Positions 39,998-48,472 of a stretch of 64,000 bases of DNA are shown one piece after another. The notes below the pieces were generated by a model that did no database searches, had not been told where the DNA came from, and worked only from the letters and a program-made list of their open reading frames with translations. Made by a program: the position numbers and the translations under genes. The number at the start of each line of letters is the position of its first letter. The stretch's first letter is position 1. Where the stretch lies: NCBI RefSeq assembly GCF_026410085.1, contig NZ_CP112866.1, forward strand, positions 744,001 to 808,000, read 5' to 3'. This DNA is from Pseudomonas quebecensis. Its GTDB lineage: Bacteria; Pseudomonadota; Gammaproteobacteria; Pseudomonadales; Pseudomonadaceae.

Positions 39998-40039
39998 AGC
40001 TGTCGAACAGCCGAATTTAGCGATTAAAGGAGTATTGGG

Positions 40040-40681
40040 GTGTCGAGTACTGATGATGAGCAGTTGGCCGAGTTCAAGGACTGGTGGCAGCGTAATGGCA
40101 AGCCCCTGGTTACCGGCGGCCTGCTGGCTTTAGTGGTGGTGTTCGGCTGGCAAGCCTGGACCAAGTATCAGGCCAACCAGTCCCAAGGCGCCTCGATTCT
40201 CTATCAGCAATTGCTGGAAACCTCCCTGACGCCGGACGGCAAGCCTGATCAGGCTCGAGTCATCTACCTGGCCGGTAAGCTCAAGAGCGACTTCGGCGGT
40301 AGTACCTATGCCCAGTACGGCAGCCTGTTCGTCGCGAAGGTTGCGGTGGATGCCGGCAAGCTGGATGAGGCAGCCACCGAGCTGAAAGCCATCGTCGACA
40401 AGCCGACCAACCCGACCCTGGGTGAAATCGCACGTCAGCGCCTGGCTCAGGTGATGGCGGCACAGAACAAGCCTGACGATGCACTTAAACTGCTCGACGG
40501 CGATGCAGACAAGGCATTTGTAGCCACTCGCGAAGAGCTCAAGGGCGACCTGCTGGTCCAATTGGGTCGTACCGACGAAGCGAATGCTGCGTACCAGAAA
40601 GCCAAGGCGGCGCTGTCTGATGAAGCGGCGGTCGGTGGCTTACAAATCAAGCTCGACGACTTGGCCAAAGGGGATGCGTGA
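40040..40681 (+). CDS. yfgM: YfgM-like ancillary SecYEG translocon subunit
   Basis: Membrane-anchored TPR protein thought to couple the Sec translocon to periplasmic chaperones, 213 residues. A short cytoplasmic N-terminus (DEQLAEFKDWWQRNGKPL) precedes one transmembrane helix (VTGGLLALVVVFGWQAW), followed by a periplasmic TPR domain. The start is GTG with an AAAGGAG site upstream. It lies between hisS and bamB as in E. coli. Confidence 0.93.
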   Translation: MSSTDDEQLAEFKDWWQRNGKPLVTGGLLALVVVFGWQAWTKYQANQSQGASILYQQLLETSLTPDGKPDQARVIYLAGKLKSDFGGSTYAQYGSLFVAKVAVDAGKLDEAATELKAIVDKPTNPTLGEIARQRLAQVMAAQNKPDDALKLLDGDADKAFVATREELKGDLLVQLGRTDEANAAYQKAKAALSDEAAVGGLQIKLDDLAKGDA

Positions 40682-40682
40682 C

Positions 40683-41825
40683 GTGATCCGTTGGAAACAT
40701 GCAGCATTGCTGGCTCTGGCCGTTCTGGCCGCGGGTTGCAGCAGCAACAGCAAGAAAGAATTGCCTCCGGCCGAGCTGACCAGCTTCAAGGAAGAAGTGG
40801 TCCTGCAAAAGCAGTGGAGCCGCTCCATCGGTGACGGCCAGGGTGAAACCTACAACATGCTGGTGCCGGCCATCGACGGTGCAAACATCGTGGCCGCGGA
40901 CGTCACCGGCGTGGTGATCTCCATGGATCGCATGAACGGCGACGTGAAGTGGAAGAAAGACCTCGAACTGCCGGTATCCGGTGCGGTCGGCGTGGGCTAT
41001 GGCCTGGTGATGCTCGGCACGCTCAAGGGCGAAGTCGTGGCCCTGGACTCCAGCACCGGTGAAGAGAAATGGCGCGCTCGCGTGACCAGTGAAGTGCTCG
41101 CACCGCCTGCCACCAATGGTGACGTGGTGGTTGTACAGACCCAGGACGACCGTGTGATTGGCCTGGACGCCAGCACTGGCGAACAGCGCTGGTTGTACGA
41201 CAGCACCCCGGCGGTGCTGACGCTGCGCGGTACCAGTGGTCCGATTGTGACCAACAATCTGGCCGTGGTAGGCCTGTCGACCGGTAAAGTGGTCGCCCTC
41301 GATACCCAGAACGGCGTACCGGCCTGGGAAACCCGTGTGGCGATTCCTCAAGGTCGTTCCGAGCTGGACCGCGTCGTGGACATCGATGGTGGCTTGCTGC
41401 TGTCGGGTGAAACACTCTATGTCGCCACTTATCAGGGCCGTGTCGCGGCGCTGGACCTGCAGAGCGGTCGTGTGAACTGGCAGCGTGATGCTTCCAGCTA
41501 CGCCGGTGTTGCGCAAGGGTTTGGCAGCGTTTACGTCAGCCTGGCGTCGGGCACCGTTGAAAGTGTCGACGAGCGCACCACCACCGCACTCTGGAGCAAT
41601 GACTCGCTGGCTCGCCGCCAGCTGTCGGCACCGGAAGTGTTCTCCAGCTACGTAGCGGTCGGCGACTTCGAAGGCTATCTGCACCTGCTGAGCCAGGTGG
41701 ACGGTCGCTTTGTCGGTCGCGAGCGTATCGACAGCGACGGCCTGCGTGCGCGTCCGCTGGTGGTGGGTAACATGCTTTATGTGTATGGCAACAGCGGCAA
41801 GCTGGAAGCCCTGACCATCAAGTAA
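40683..41825 (+). CDS. bamB: Outer-membrane assembly lipoprotein BamB
   Basis: Beta-propeller lipoprotein of the BAM complex, which inserts outer-membrane proteins. From the GTG it has 380 residues. The signal peptide ends in a lipobox (LALAVLAAGCSS), and PQQ-like repeats follow (VVALDSSTGEEKWRARV; VIGLDASTGEQRWLYDS; VAALDLQSGRVNWQRDA). AAAGGGG sits 9 nt before the GTG, whereas the ATG 9 nt earlier directly abuts that RBS and is not usable. The gene starts 1 nt after the yfgM stop. Confidence 0.95.
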   Translation: MIRWKHAALLALAVLAAGCSSNSKKELPPAELTSFKEEVVLQKQWSRSIGDGQGETYNMLVPAIDGANIVAADVTGVVISMDRMNGDVKWKKDLELPVSGAVGVGYGLVMLGTLKGEVVALDSSTGEEKWRARVTSEVLAPPATNGDVVVVQTQDDRVIGLDASTGEQRWLYDSTPAVLTLRGTSGPIVTNNLAVVGLSTGKVVALDTQNGVPAWETRVAIPQGRSELDRVVDIDGGLLLSGETLYVATYQGRVAALDLQSGRVNWQRDASSYAGVAQGFGSVYVSLASGTVESVDERTTTALWSNDSLARRQLSAPEVFSSYVAVGDFEGYLHLLSQVDGRFVGRERIDSDGLRARPLVVGNMLYVYGNSGKLEALTIK

Positions 41826-41838
41826 AGGTTTGACTATG

Positions 41839-41897
41839 CTTGGGGTTACCCCCAGGCGGCCCTGCTTCGGCAGGGCATGCGGCATATCAAATGCCGC
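41839..41897 (+). other. Three consecutive stem-loops between bamB and der
   Basis: Hairpin 1 is 41839-41856 (GGGG-TTAC-CCCC core). Hairpin 2 is 41859-41876 (GCCCTGC-TTCG-GCAGGGC, a stable UUCG tetraloop). Hairpin 3 is 41879-41897 (GCGGCAT-ATCAA-ATGCCGC). They stand 2 nt apart and are followed by a terminator hairpin. The region could be a structured 3' UTR or a small RNA. Confidence 0.7.
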
Positions 41898-41907
41898 CCC
41901 GAGCACC

Positions 41908-41932
41908 AGCCGCTGCCCTGCAGCGGCTTTTG
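41908..41932 (+). terminator. Probable terminator upstream of der
   Basis: AGCCGCTG and CAGCGGCT form a perfect 8-bp stem around CCCTG and are followed by TTTTGTATTTT. It would end transcription from bamB (and the stem-loop array) before der, which would then need its own promoter or readthrough. Confidence 0.75.
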
Positions 41933-41963
41933 TATTTTCTGAAATAACGAAGTGGAGAGCCGC

Positions 41964-43433
41964 ATGGTTCCCGTAATCGCCCTGGTGGGCCGACCTAACG
42001 TCGGCAAGTCCACCTTGTTCAACCGCCTGACCAGGACTCGCGACGCCATTGTCGGCGACTTGTCCGGTCTGACCCGTGATCGCCAATACGGTGAGGCAAA
42101 GTGGCAAGGGCGCTCCTACATTATTGTCGACACCGGTGGTATCTCCGGTGACGAGCATGGCATGGACGAAAAAATGGCCGAGCAGTCGCTGCTGGCCATC
42201 GAAGAAGCCGATGTCGTGTTGTTCCTGGTGGATGCCCGTGCGGGCTACACCGCTGCCGACCAGATGATCGGCGAGCACCTGCGCAAGCGCAATAAACGCT
42301 CCTACTTGATCGCCAACAAGATCGACAACATCGATCCTGAGCAGGCCCGTGCCGAGTTCAGCCCTATGGGTCTGGGCGATGCGATCCCGATCGCCGGCGC
42401 CCACGGTCGCGGTATCACCCAGATGCTGGAAATCGCTCTGCGCGATTTTCCCAAGGATGATGTCGAGGAAGAAGACGGCGAAGAAGAGATTGTTGCAGAA
42501 GGCGAGGAAGCCAAGCGCATTCCTGGTCCGAGCGAAAAAGACGGTATCAAGATCGCCATCATCGGTCGCCCTAACGTCGGCAAGTCGACTCTGGTCAACA
42601 GGATGCTCGGCGAAGACCGCGTCATCGTCTACGACCAGCCCGGCACCACTCGCGACAGTATCTACATCCCGTTCGAGCGTAACGACGAGAAGTACACGCT
42701 GATCGACACCGCCGGTGTGCGCAAGCGCGGCAAGATCCACGAGGAAGTTGAAAAGTTCTCCGTGGTCAAGACCCTGCAGGCCATCAAGGACGCCAACGTG
42801 GTGATCTTTGTGATGGACGCCCGTGAAGGCGTGGTGGACCACGACCTGAACCTGCTGGGTTTTGCCCTGGAGGCCGGTCGTGCTCTGGTTATCGCAATCA
42901 ACAAGTGGGACGGCATGACGCCGAGCGAGCGCGATTTCGTCAAGATCGAGCTGCAGCGTCGCCTGTTCTTCGTTGAGTTCGCGGATATTCACTTCATCTC
43001 GGCGTTGCACGGCACCGGCGTGGGTAACCTTTACGCCTCCGTCCAGAACTCGTTCAAATCTGCGGTCACTCGCTGGCCGACCAACCGTCTGACCCAGATC
43101 CTGGAAGATGCGGTAGGCGAGCATGCGCCGCCGATGGTCAACAACCGCCGGATCAAGCTGCGTTATGCCCACTTGGGGGGTGCCAACCCGCCGATTATCG
43201 TGATCCACGGTAACCAGATCGAGAAGGTGCCCAAGTCGTACGTGCGTTACCTGGAGAACACCTACCGTCGGGTCTTGAAACTGGTTGGTACGCCGATTCG
43301 CATCGAGTTCAAGGGCGGCGAGAACCCATACGAAGGCAACAAGAACACACTGACTGACCGTCAGGTGAACAAGAAGCGTCGTTTGATGACTCACCACAAG
43401 AAAGCCGACAAAAAGCGCCGCGACAAGCGCTGA
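41964..43433 (+). CDS. der: Ribosome-associated GTPase Der (EngA)
   Basis: Essential GTPase with two tandem G domains needed for 50S subunit maturation, 489 residues. The first P-loop is [14 protein letters not shown] near residue 8, the second [14 protein letters not shown] near residue 200, and G4 motifs NKID and NKWD are present. A KH-like domain and a very basic C-terminus ([13 protein letters not shown]) follow. The ATG has GGAGAG 5 nt upstream; an in-frame GTG overlaps that RBS and is rejected. Confidence 0.97.
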   Translation: MVPVIALVGRPNVGKSTLFNRLTRTRDAIVGDLSGLTRDRQYGEAKWQGRSYIIVDTGGISGDEHGMDEKMAEQSLLAIEEADVVLFLVDARAGYTAADQMIGEHLRKRNKRSYLIANKIDNIDPEQARAEFSPMGLGDAIPIAGAHGRGITQMLEIALRDFPKDDVEEEDGEEEIVAEGEEAKRIPGPSEKDGIKIAIIGRPNVGKSTLVNRMLGEDRVIVYDQPGTTRDSIYIPFERNDEKYTLIDTAGVRKRGKIHEEVEKFSVVKTLQAIKDANVVIFVMDAREGVVDHDLNLLGFALEAGRALVIAINKWDGMTPSERDFVKIELQRRLFFVEFADIHFISALHGTGVGNLYASVQNSFKSAVTRWPTNRLTQILEDAVGEHAPPMVNNRRIKLRYAHLGGANPPIIVIHGNQIEKVPKSYVRYLENTYRRVLKLVGTPIRIEFKGGENPYEGNKNTLTDRQVNKKRRLMTHHKKADKKRRDKR

Positions 43434-43447
43434 TATCGACTTCGCAG

Positions 43448-43473
43448 AAAGGGCTCTTGATGAGCCCTTTTTT
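43448..43473 (+). terminator. Terminator of der
   Basis: AAAGGGCTC, a TTGAT loop and GAGCCCTTTTTT form a perfect stem with a T run, 14 nt after the der stop. Confidence 0.92.
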
Positions 43474-43547
43474 GTGCGCGTCGGTTTGTGCCTTGACCCC
43501 ATGGGGTTCGCAGCTTAAAACTTGGGACTTATCCGCAGGGGCCTAAG

Positions 43548-44696
43548 ATGATCATCAGCAAACTGCCAACGGTCGGCACGACCATTTTCACCACCATGTC
43601 GCAACTCGCCGCCGAAACGGGCGCGCTCAACCTGTCCCAGGGTTTTCCCGATTTCAATGCGCCTCAAGGCCTGCTCGACGCGGTGGGCAGGCACGTGGGG
43701 GCCGGGCACAACCAATATTCTCCCATGACTGGCCTGCCAGCCCTGCGCCAGCAAGTGGTCGCCAAGATCGCCCGCAGCTATGGCGCCACGGTCGATCCTG
43801 ACACTGAGGTCACCATCACACCCGGGGCCACCGCGGCGATCTTCTGCGCGATTCAGGCGGTGATTCGCAACGGCGATGAAGTCATTGTGTTCGACCCGTG
43901 CTACGACAGCTACGTGCCCTCTGTGGAACTGGCCGGCGGCCGGTGCGTGCGGGTGCAATTGAACCTGCAGGGCTTTGCACTCGACTTTGAGCGGATCAAG
44001 GCCGCACTCTCGCCACGCACGCGGATGATCATCCTCAACACCCCGCATAACCCAACCGGTGCGCTGATCAGCCGCGCTGAGCTGGACCAATTGGCTGAAT
44101 TAATCCGCGACCGCGATATCTACCTGCTCAGCGACGAAGTCTACGAGCATTTGGTATTTGATGGCGCGGCCCACGTCAGCGTGCTGGCTCACAAAGAGCT
44201 GTATGCGCGCGCCTTCGTGATCAGCTCATTCGGCAAGACCTACCACGTGACCGGCTGGAAAACCGGCTATGTGGTAGCGCCACCCGACCTCACGGCCGAG
44301 TTGCGCAAAGTGCATCAGTACGTCAATTTCTGCTGCGTGACGCCGTTGCAATTCGCGCTGGCCGACTTTATGGCCGATCATCCAGAGCATGTCGACGAAT
44401 TGCCGGGGTTCTATCAGGCCAAGCGCGACCTGTTCTGCGATCTGCTGGCACCGTCGCGTTTCACCTTTACCCGGGTGGCCGGAACCTACTTCCAGCTGGT
44501 GGATTACTCCCGGATACGCCCCGACCTGGACGACGTCGCCATGTCCCTGTGGATGACCCGCGAGCATGGCGTGGCGAGCATACCTATCTCGGTGTTCTAC
44601 CAGAACCCGCCCAAAGAGCAGCGCCTGGTGCGCCTGTGCTTTGCCAAACGCGAGGAGACGCTGCGCCATGCAGCTGAAAAACTATGCGTGATCTGA
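43548..44696 (+). CDS. Methionine-type PLP aminotransferase (YbdL-like)
   Basis: Class I/II aminotransferase of 382 residues. Motifs are GALNLSQGFPDFNAP, the NTPHNPTGA Asn loop, LLSDEVYEHLVF, and SSFGKTYHVTGWKTGYV with the PLP lysine. It most resembles YbdL and related enzymes that transaminate methionine or its keto acid KMTB, often with glutamine as amino donor. Its last 13 bases overlap the omega-amidase gene, which removes the alpha-ketoglutaramate formed from glutamine, so the pair fits methionine salvage. Substrate preference is inferred. Confidence 0.9.
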   Translation: MIISKLPTVGTTIFTTMSQLAAETGALNLSQGFPDFNAPQGLLDAVGRHVGAGHNQYSPMTGLPALRQQVVAKIARSYGATVDPDTEVTITPGATAAIFCAIQAVIRNGDEVIVFDPCYDSYVPSVELAGGRCVRVQLNLQGFALDFERIKAALSPRTRMIILNTPHNPTGALISRAELDQLAELIRDRDIYLLSDEVYEHLVFDGAAHVSVLAHKELYARAFVISSFGKTYHVTGWKTGYVVAPPDLTAELRKVHQYVNFCCVTPLQFALADFMADHPEHVDELPGFYQAKRDLFCDLLAPSRFTFTRVAGTYFQLVDYSRIRPDLDDVAMSLWMTREHGVASIPISVFYQNPPKEQRLVRLCFAKREETLRHAAEKLCVI

Positions 44697-45475
44697 CCGC
44701 ACTGCCCGATCTGAATATCGCCCTGGTCCAGACCACCTTGGCCTGGCATGACCGCCAGGCCAACCTTGAGCATTTCGAGCCGCTGCTGGCGCAGGCCGGC
44801 AGTGCCGATCTGATCGTACTGCCGGAGATGTTCACCACCGGTTTTTCCATGGATTCGCACGCCCTCGCCGAGCCGGAAAACGGCCCCACTCAGCGCTGGT
44901 TGCAAGCCCAGGCGGCGAAACACAACGCGGTGATTACCGGCAGCGTGATTATCCAGGCGGCTGACGGCAGCCATCGTAACCGCCTGCTGTGGGTGCGGCC
45001 GGATGGTGAAGTGCTGCACTACGATAAGCGTCATCTGTTCCGTATGGCCGGTGAGCACAATCACTACACGCCCGGCGAGCGCCAGGTGCAGTTCGAGTTG
45101 AAGGGCTGGCGTATTCGCCCATTGATTTGCTACGACTTGCGCTTCCCGGTGTGGAGCCGCGACGCCCAGGACACTGACTTGCTGCTGTACACCGCCAATT
45201 GGCCGGGAGCGCGGCGTCAGCACTGGAATCGATTATTGCCGGCGCGGGCCATCGAAAACCTGTGTTACGTGGCGGCGGTGAATCGAGTGGGTACCGACGG
45301 CAAAGGCTTCGCCTACACCGGCGATAGCCAGGTATTGGACTTCCAGGGCGAGACTCTGCTCAGTGCGGGAGAGGCTGACGGGGTGTTTGAGGTGAAGCTG
45401 GATGCGGCGGAGTTGGCCGCATATCGCACCCGGTTTCCGGCGAACCTGGATGCCGATAGTTTTCAGTTCGTCTGA
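44684..45475 (+). CDS. Omega-amidase, nitrilase superfamily (YafV/Nit2-like)
   Basis: Hydrolyses alpha-ketoglutaramate (or alpha-ketosuccinamate) to the keto acid and ammonia; 263 residues. The nitrilase catalytic triad is visible: Glu in VLPEMFTTGF, Lys in HYDKRHLFRMAGE and Cys in PLICYDLRFPVW. The YTANWPGARRQHW segment is typical of the YafV branch. The start lies inside the end of the aminotransferase gene, showing translational coupling. Confidence 0.93.
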   Translation: MRDLTALPDLNIALVQTTLAWHDRQANLEHFEPLLAQAGSADLIVLPEMFTTGFSMDSHALAEPENGPTQRWLQAQAAKHNAVITGSVIIQAADGSHRNRLLWVRPDGEVLHYDKRHLFRMAGEHNHYTPGERQVQFELKGWRIRPLICYDLRFPVWSRDAQDTDLLLYTANWPGARRQHWNRLLPARAIENLCYVAAVNRVGTDGKGFAYTGDSQVLDFQGETLLSAGEADGVFEVKLDAAELAAYRTRFPANLDADSFQFV

Positions 45476-45484
45476 CCGACCGCT

Positions 45485-45558
45485 ATCGGGGGCAAGCCCC
45501 CTCCCACAGGTTGAGCTGTGAACCGTTCAAAATGTGGAAGAGGGCTTGCCCCTGATGA
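45485..45558. repeat. Inverted REP doublet
   Basis: ATCGGGGGCAAGCCCCCTCC and, in reverse orientation, AGAGGGCTTGCCCCTGAT flank about 35 nt. Each arm is itself a small hairpin around CAAG or CTTG. It has the same character as the other REP elements in the window. Confidence 0.75.
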
Positions 45559-45592
45559 GTCCCCGGCAATCAACCCAAATTTGCCACTCAAT

Positions 45593-45625
45593 AAAAAGGC
45601 CCCTGGATTCACACCCAGGGGCCTT
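45593..45625 (-). terminator. Terminator of leuA
   Basis: A stem of GGCCCCTGG with CCAGGGGCC around a 7- to 9-nt loop is flanked, on the minus strand, by a TTTTTATT tail. It lies just after the leuA stop. Confidence 0.9.
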
Positions 45626-45645
45626 CAGCACTCAGCGGCCATCGT

Positions 45646-47325
45646 TTACGCCGCTTTTGCTTCCTGCTGGCTCAACGAGCGGTTCAGCGCACTGAACACC
45701 GCCTTGAAGCTGGCCGTGGTGATGTTCTCATCGATGCCCACGCCATGCACCGGGCGTTCGCCGTTCACACGCAGTTCGATGTAGGCCGCCGCCTTGGCGT
45801 TGGTGCCTGCGCCGATTGCATGTTCGTTGTAGTCCATGATTTCCACGCCAATCGGCAGACCAGCCACCAGGGCTTCCAGTGCGCCGTTGCCCTTGCCCTT
45901 CCAGTGCAGGTTGGTTTCGCCCTGGCCTTTGCCCGAGACTTCCACTTCGACAAAGCTGTTGCCGTTTTCTTCCTGCAGGCGATGGCTGACCAACGCATAC
46001 GGCGTGTTGGCTTGCAGGTATTCACGTTGCAGCAAGGCGTAGATCTGCGGTGCGGTCATCTCCAGGCCCACGCGATCGGTTTCGGCCTGTACCACCTGGC
46101 TGAACTCGATCTGCATGCGGCGTGGCAGGCTGATGTCGTATTCCTGCTCCAGCAGGTAAGCAATACCGCCTTTGCCCGACTGGCTGTTTACGCGAATCAC
46201 CGCCTCGTAGCTGCGGCCGATGTCGGCCGGGTCAATCGGCAAATACGGCACTTCCCACAGGGCGTCGTCTTTCTGCTGGGCGAAGCCCTTGCGGATTGCG
46301 TCCTGGTGAGAGCCGGAGAACGCGGTGTGCACCAGATCGCCAACGTACGGGTGGCGTGGATGTACCTGGATCTGATTGCACTCCTCAACGACTTTGCGTA
46401 CGCCGTCGATGTCGGAGAAGTCCAGTTGCGGATCGAGTCCCTGGGTGTACATGTTCAAGGCCACCGTGACCAGGTCGACGTTACCGGTCCGCTCGCCGTT
46501 GCCGAACAGGCAGCCTTCGACACGATCCGCGCCAGCCATCAGGCCCAGCTCGGTAGCCGCCACGCCGGTGCCACGGTCGTTATGGGTGTGCAGGCTGATG
46601 ATCACGCTGTCGCGACGATTGATATGGCGACCGAACCATTCGATCTGGTCGGCATAGATGTTCGGCGTGGCGCATTCCACGGTAGCCGGCAGGTTGAGGA
46701 TCACCTTGTGCTCCGGCGTCGGGTTCCACACCTCGATCACGGCATCGCAGACTTCTTTGGCAAACTCCAGTTCGGTGGCGCTGAACGTCTCGGGGGAATA
46801 CTCGAACGTCCACTGGGTTTCCGGCTGCTGGGCGGCGTATTTGACGAACAGCTTGGCGGCATTGACCGCAATCGCCTTGACTCCGTCCTTGTCCTGGTTG
46901 AACACGATGCGGCGGAACGACGGCGAGGTGGCGTTGTACAAATGCACGATGGCTTTCTTGGCCCCGCGCAGGGATTCGAAGGTGCGCGCGATCAAGTCTT
47001 CACGGCCCTGGGTCAGCACCTGGATGGTGGTGTCCTCGGGGATATGGTTGTCTTCGATCAGGGTGCGCACGAAATCGAAGTCGGTCTGCGAAGCGGCTGG
47101 GAACGATGCCTCGATTTCCTTGACGCCCACGGCGACCAGCGTCTTCCAGAAGCGCAGCTTTTTCACTGCATCCATCGGTTCGATCAGCGACTGGTTGCCA
47201 TCACGCAGATCGGAGCTGCACCAGATCGGTGCGGCAGTGATGGTTTTCGACGGCCAGGTGCGGTCCGAAAGATCGATGGTCGGGAACGCGCGGTATTTCG
47301 AAGACGGGTCTTTGAGCATGCTCAT
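45646..47325 (-). CDS. leuA: 2-isopropylmalate synthase (LeuA), long (LeuA2-type) form
   Basis: Catalyses the first committed step of leucine synthesis from acetyl-CoA and 2-oxoisovalerate. The 559-residue protein has the catalytic start [18 protein letters not shown], the [15 protein letters not shown] metal site, [10 protein letters not shown], and a C-terminal allosteric domain that senses leucine. AAAGGA lies about 8 nt before the ATG. A conserved-looking short reading frame lies upstream, suggesting control by attenuation in addition to feedback inhibition. Confidence 0.96.
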   Translation of the reverse strand: MSMLKDPSSKYRAFPTIDLSDRTWPSKTITAAPIWCSSDLRDGNQSLIEPMDAVKKLRFWKTLVAVGVKEIEASFPAASQTDFDFVRTLIEDNHIPEDTTIQVLTQGREDLIARTFESLRGAKKAIVHLYNATSPSFRRIVFNQDKDGVKAIAVNAAKLFVKYAAQQPETQWTFEYSPETFSATELEFAKEVCDAVIEVWNPTPEHKVILNLPATVECATPNIYADQIEWFGRHINRRDSVIISLHTHNDRGTGVAATELGLMAGADRVEGCLFGNGERTGNVDLVTVALNMYTQGLDPQLDFSDIDGVRKVVEECNQIQVHPRHPYVGDLVHTAFSGSHQDAIRKGFAQQKDDALWEVPYLPIDPADIGRSYEAVIRVNSQSGKGGIAYLLEQEYDISLPRRMQIEFSQVVQAETDRVGLEMTAPQIYALLQREYLQANTPYALVSHRLQEENGNSFVEVEVSGKGQGETNLHWKGKGNGALEALVAGLPIGVEIMDYNEHAIGAGTNAKAAAYIELRVNGERPVHGVGIDENITTASFKAVFSALNRSLSQQEAKAA

Positions 47326-47412
47326 CGGGAAATCCTTTGTGTCGGGGCCGAAAAGAGGCGGCCTGCCGTGGAACTGTTATTGGAGATAAAGCACAAGACG
47401 AGGCAGATCGAT

Positions 47413-47490
47413 TCAGCCCGGCAGTCGTGCGCTGACAAGGCACAGGCTGCGGTGCTGGCGGAGCTGGATGAGGGTGTGAGAGGTTTTCAT
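47413..47490 (-). CDS. Putative leader peptide upstream of leuA, 25 residues
   Basis: A short ATG-led frame ends 87 nt before the leuA start on the same strand. After MKTSHT the peptide reads LIQLRQHRSLCLVSARLPG, with five Leu in 25 codons. The last half of its RNA can fold: CAGCC near the LCLV codons pairs with GGCTG at the stop, with an inner GTGC/GCAC stem. Position, size and Leu content fit a leucine-responsive leader, though the Leu codons are not consecutive. The RBS is weak (AGGG about 9 nt upstream). Confidence 0.55.
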   Translation of the reverse strand: MKTSHTLIQLRQHRSLCLVSARLPG

Positions 47491-47611
47491 AGGCTCAACC
47501 CTAACCGTCGAGGTGAATGATGGCAAGCAGTCGAAAAAAATTGATAGAAGTTCTTCGATTGAGGATGAATGCGAGATTTTATGGTTGTAATAATTGAATG
47601 ATCTGGTTTTT

Positions 47612-47639
47612 ATTGCGCGCCGATTATCATGCGCGCAAT
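47612..47639. repeat. Perfect inverted repeat between M23 peptidase and leuA
   Basis: ATTGCGCGC and GCGCGCAAT are separated by 10 nt. On the minus strand, the direction of both genes, no T run follows the stem. It could be a factor-independent hairpin at the M23 gene end or an operator upstream of leuA. Confidence 0.55.
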
Positions 47640-47647
47640 CGATGCCC

Positions 47648-48469
47648 TCAAGGCTGGAACGCGCCGATAAAGATCGCCGGGTCCACCCGCGCGTCGTTCA
47701 GGCTGACGTTCCAGTGCATGTGAGGCCCGGTCGCGCGGCCGGTTGATCCGACTTTGCCCACCACCGCACCTCGCACCAGTTGCTGGCCGACCTTCACGTC
47801 CACCGCCGACATGTGGCAGAACATGCTGATAAAACCTTGGCCGTGATCGACGAACACCGTATTGCCATTGAAGAAGTAATTGCCCACCAGGATCACCTTG
47901 CCATTGGCCGGTGTCTTGATCGGCGTACCGGCGGGCACCGCGAAGTCCAGGCCCGAATGCGGGTTGCGCTCCTCGCCGTTGAAAAAGCGGCGCACGCCGA
48001 ACTTGCTCGACAATGGACCGTTGACCGGCTTGTCCAGTATCAAATTGCTCGGCAGGTTCGGGCTGAAGCTGCGGTAAGCCTTGATCTGCACCGCAAGCTC
48101 GGCTTCGATCCGCTTGAGCTGCGCCGGGGCAGGGTTGACCTGGCTTTTGTTTTTCAAGGTGATGCGCTGTTCCGGGTACTTTTTATAGCCGACGATAAAC
48201 GGCAGGCTGCGTCCGCCGCTGCTGATGCGCTCGTTGCCGGGCTTGACCGTCAGCGGGATGCCGACAATCGCCAGCCAGCTGTCCTGTTCCTTGATCACCA
48301 GCACCGGTTTGCCTTGATACGTGGCTTTGGGCGCCGCTGCCGAAGGGCCCAGTTCGACCACCGCGACGCCCCCCGGCACCGGCTTGTTCAGGGTGCGGCT
48401 GATGTAACTGTCGGCGTGGGCGTTAAAGGCGAGGCACAGCAGCATCAACAGGCTAAAAAGACGTGGCAT
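47648..48469 (-). CDS. Secreted M23-family peptidoglycan endopeptidase
   Basis: Zinc metallopeptidase with a Sec signal (MPRLFSLLMLLCLAFNAHA, cleavage after AHA), 273 residues. An N-terminal beta region of about 130 residues precedes the LytM/M23 domain with metal ligands in NPHSGLDFAVP and TGPHMHWNVSL and the catalytic His in SMFCHMS. It probably cleaves peptide cross-links during cell-wall remodelling. It starts 3 nt after xseA on the same strand, so the two are likely co-transcribed. Confidence 0.93.
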   Translation of the reverse strand: MPRLFSLLMLLCLAFNAHADSYISRTLNKPVPGGVAVVELGPSAAAPKATYQGKPVLVIKEQDSWLAIVGIPLTVKPGNERISSGGRSLPFIVGYKKYPEQRITLKNKSQVNPAPAQLKRIEAELAVQIKAYRSFSPNLPSNLILDKPVNGPLSSKFGVRRFFNGEERNPHSGLDFAVPAGTPIKTPANGKVILVGNYFFNGNTVFVDHGQGFISMFCHMSAVDVKVGQQLVRGAVVGKVGSTGRATGPHMHWNVSLNDARVDPAIFIGAFQP

Positions 48470-48472
48470 CGA

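Noticed and set aside
40647..43502. 951-codon open frame on the strand opposite to bamB and der
   Set aside because: It lies opposite two securely identified genes, has a low-complexity His/Arg/Asp-rich translation typical of antisense frames in high-GC DNA, and no RBS.
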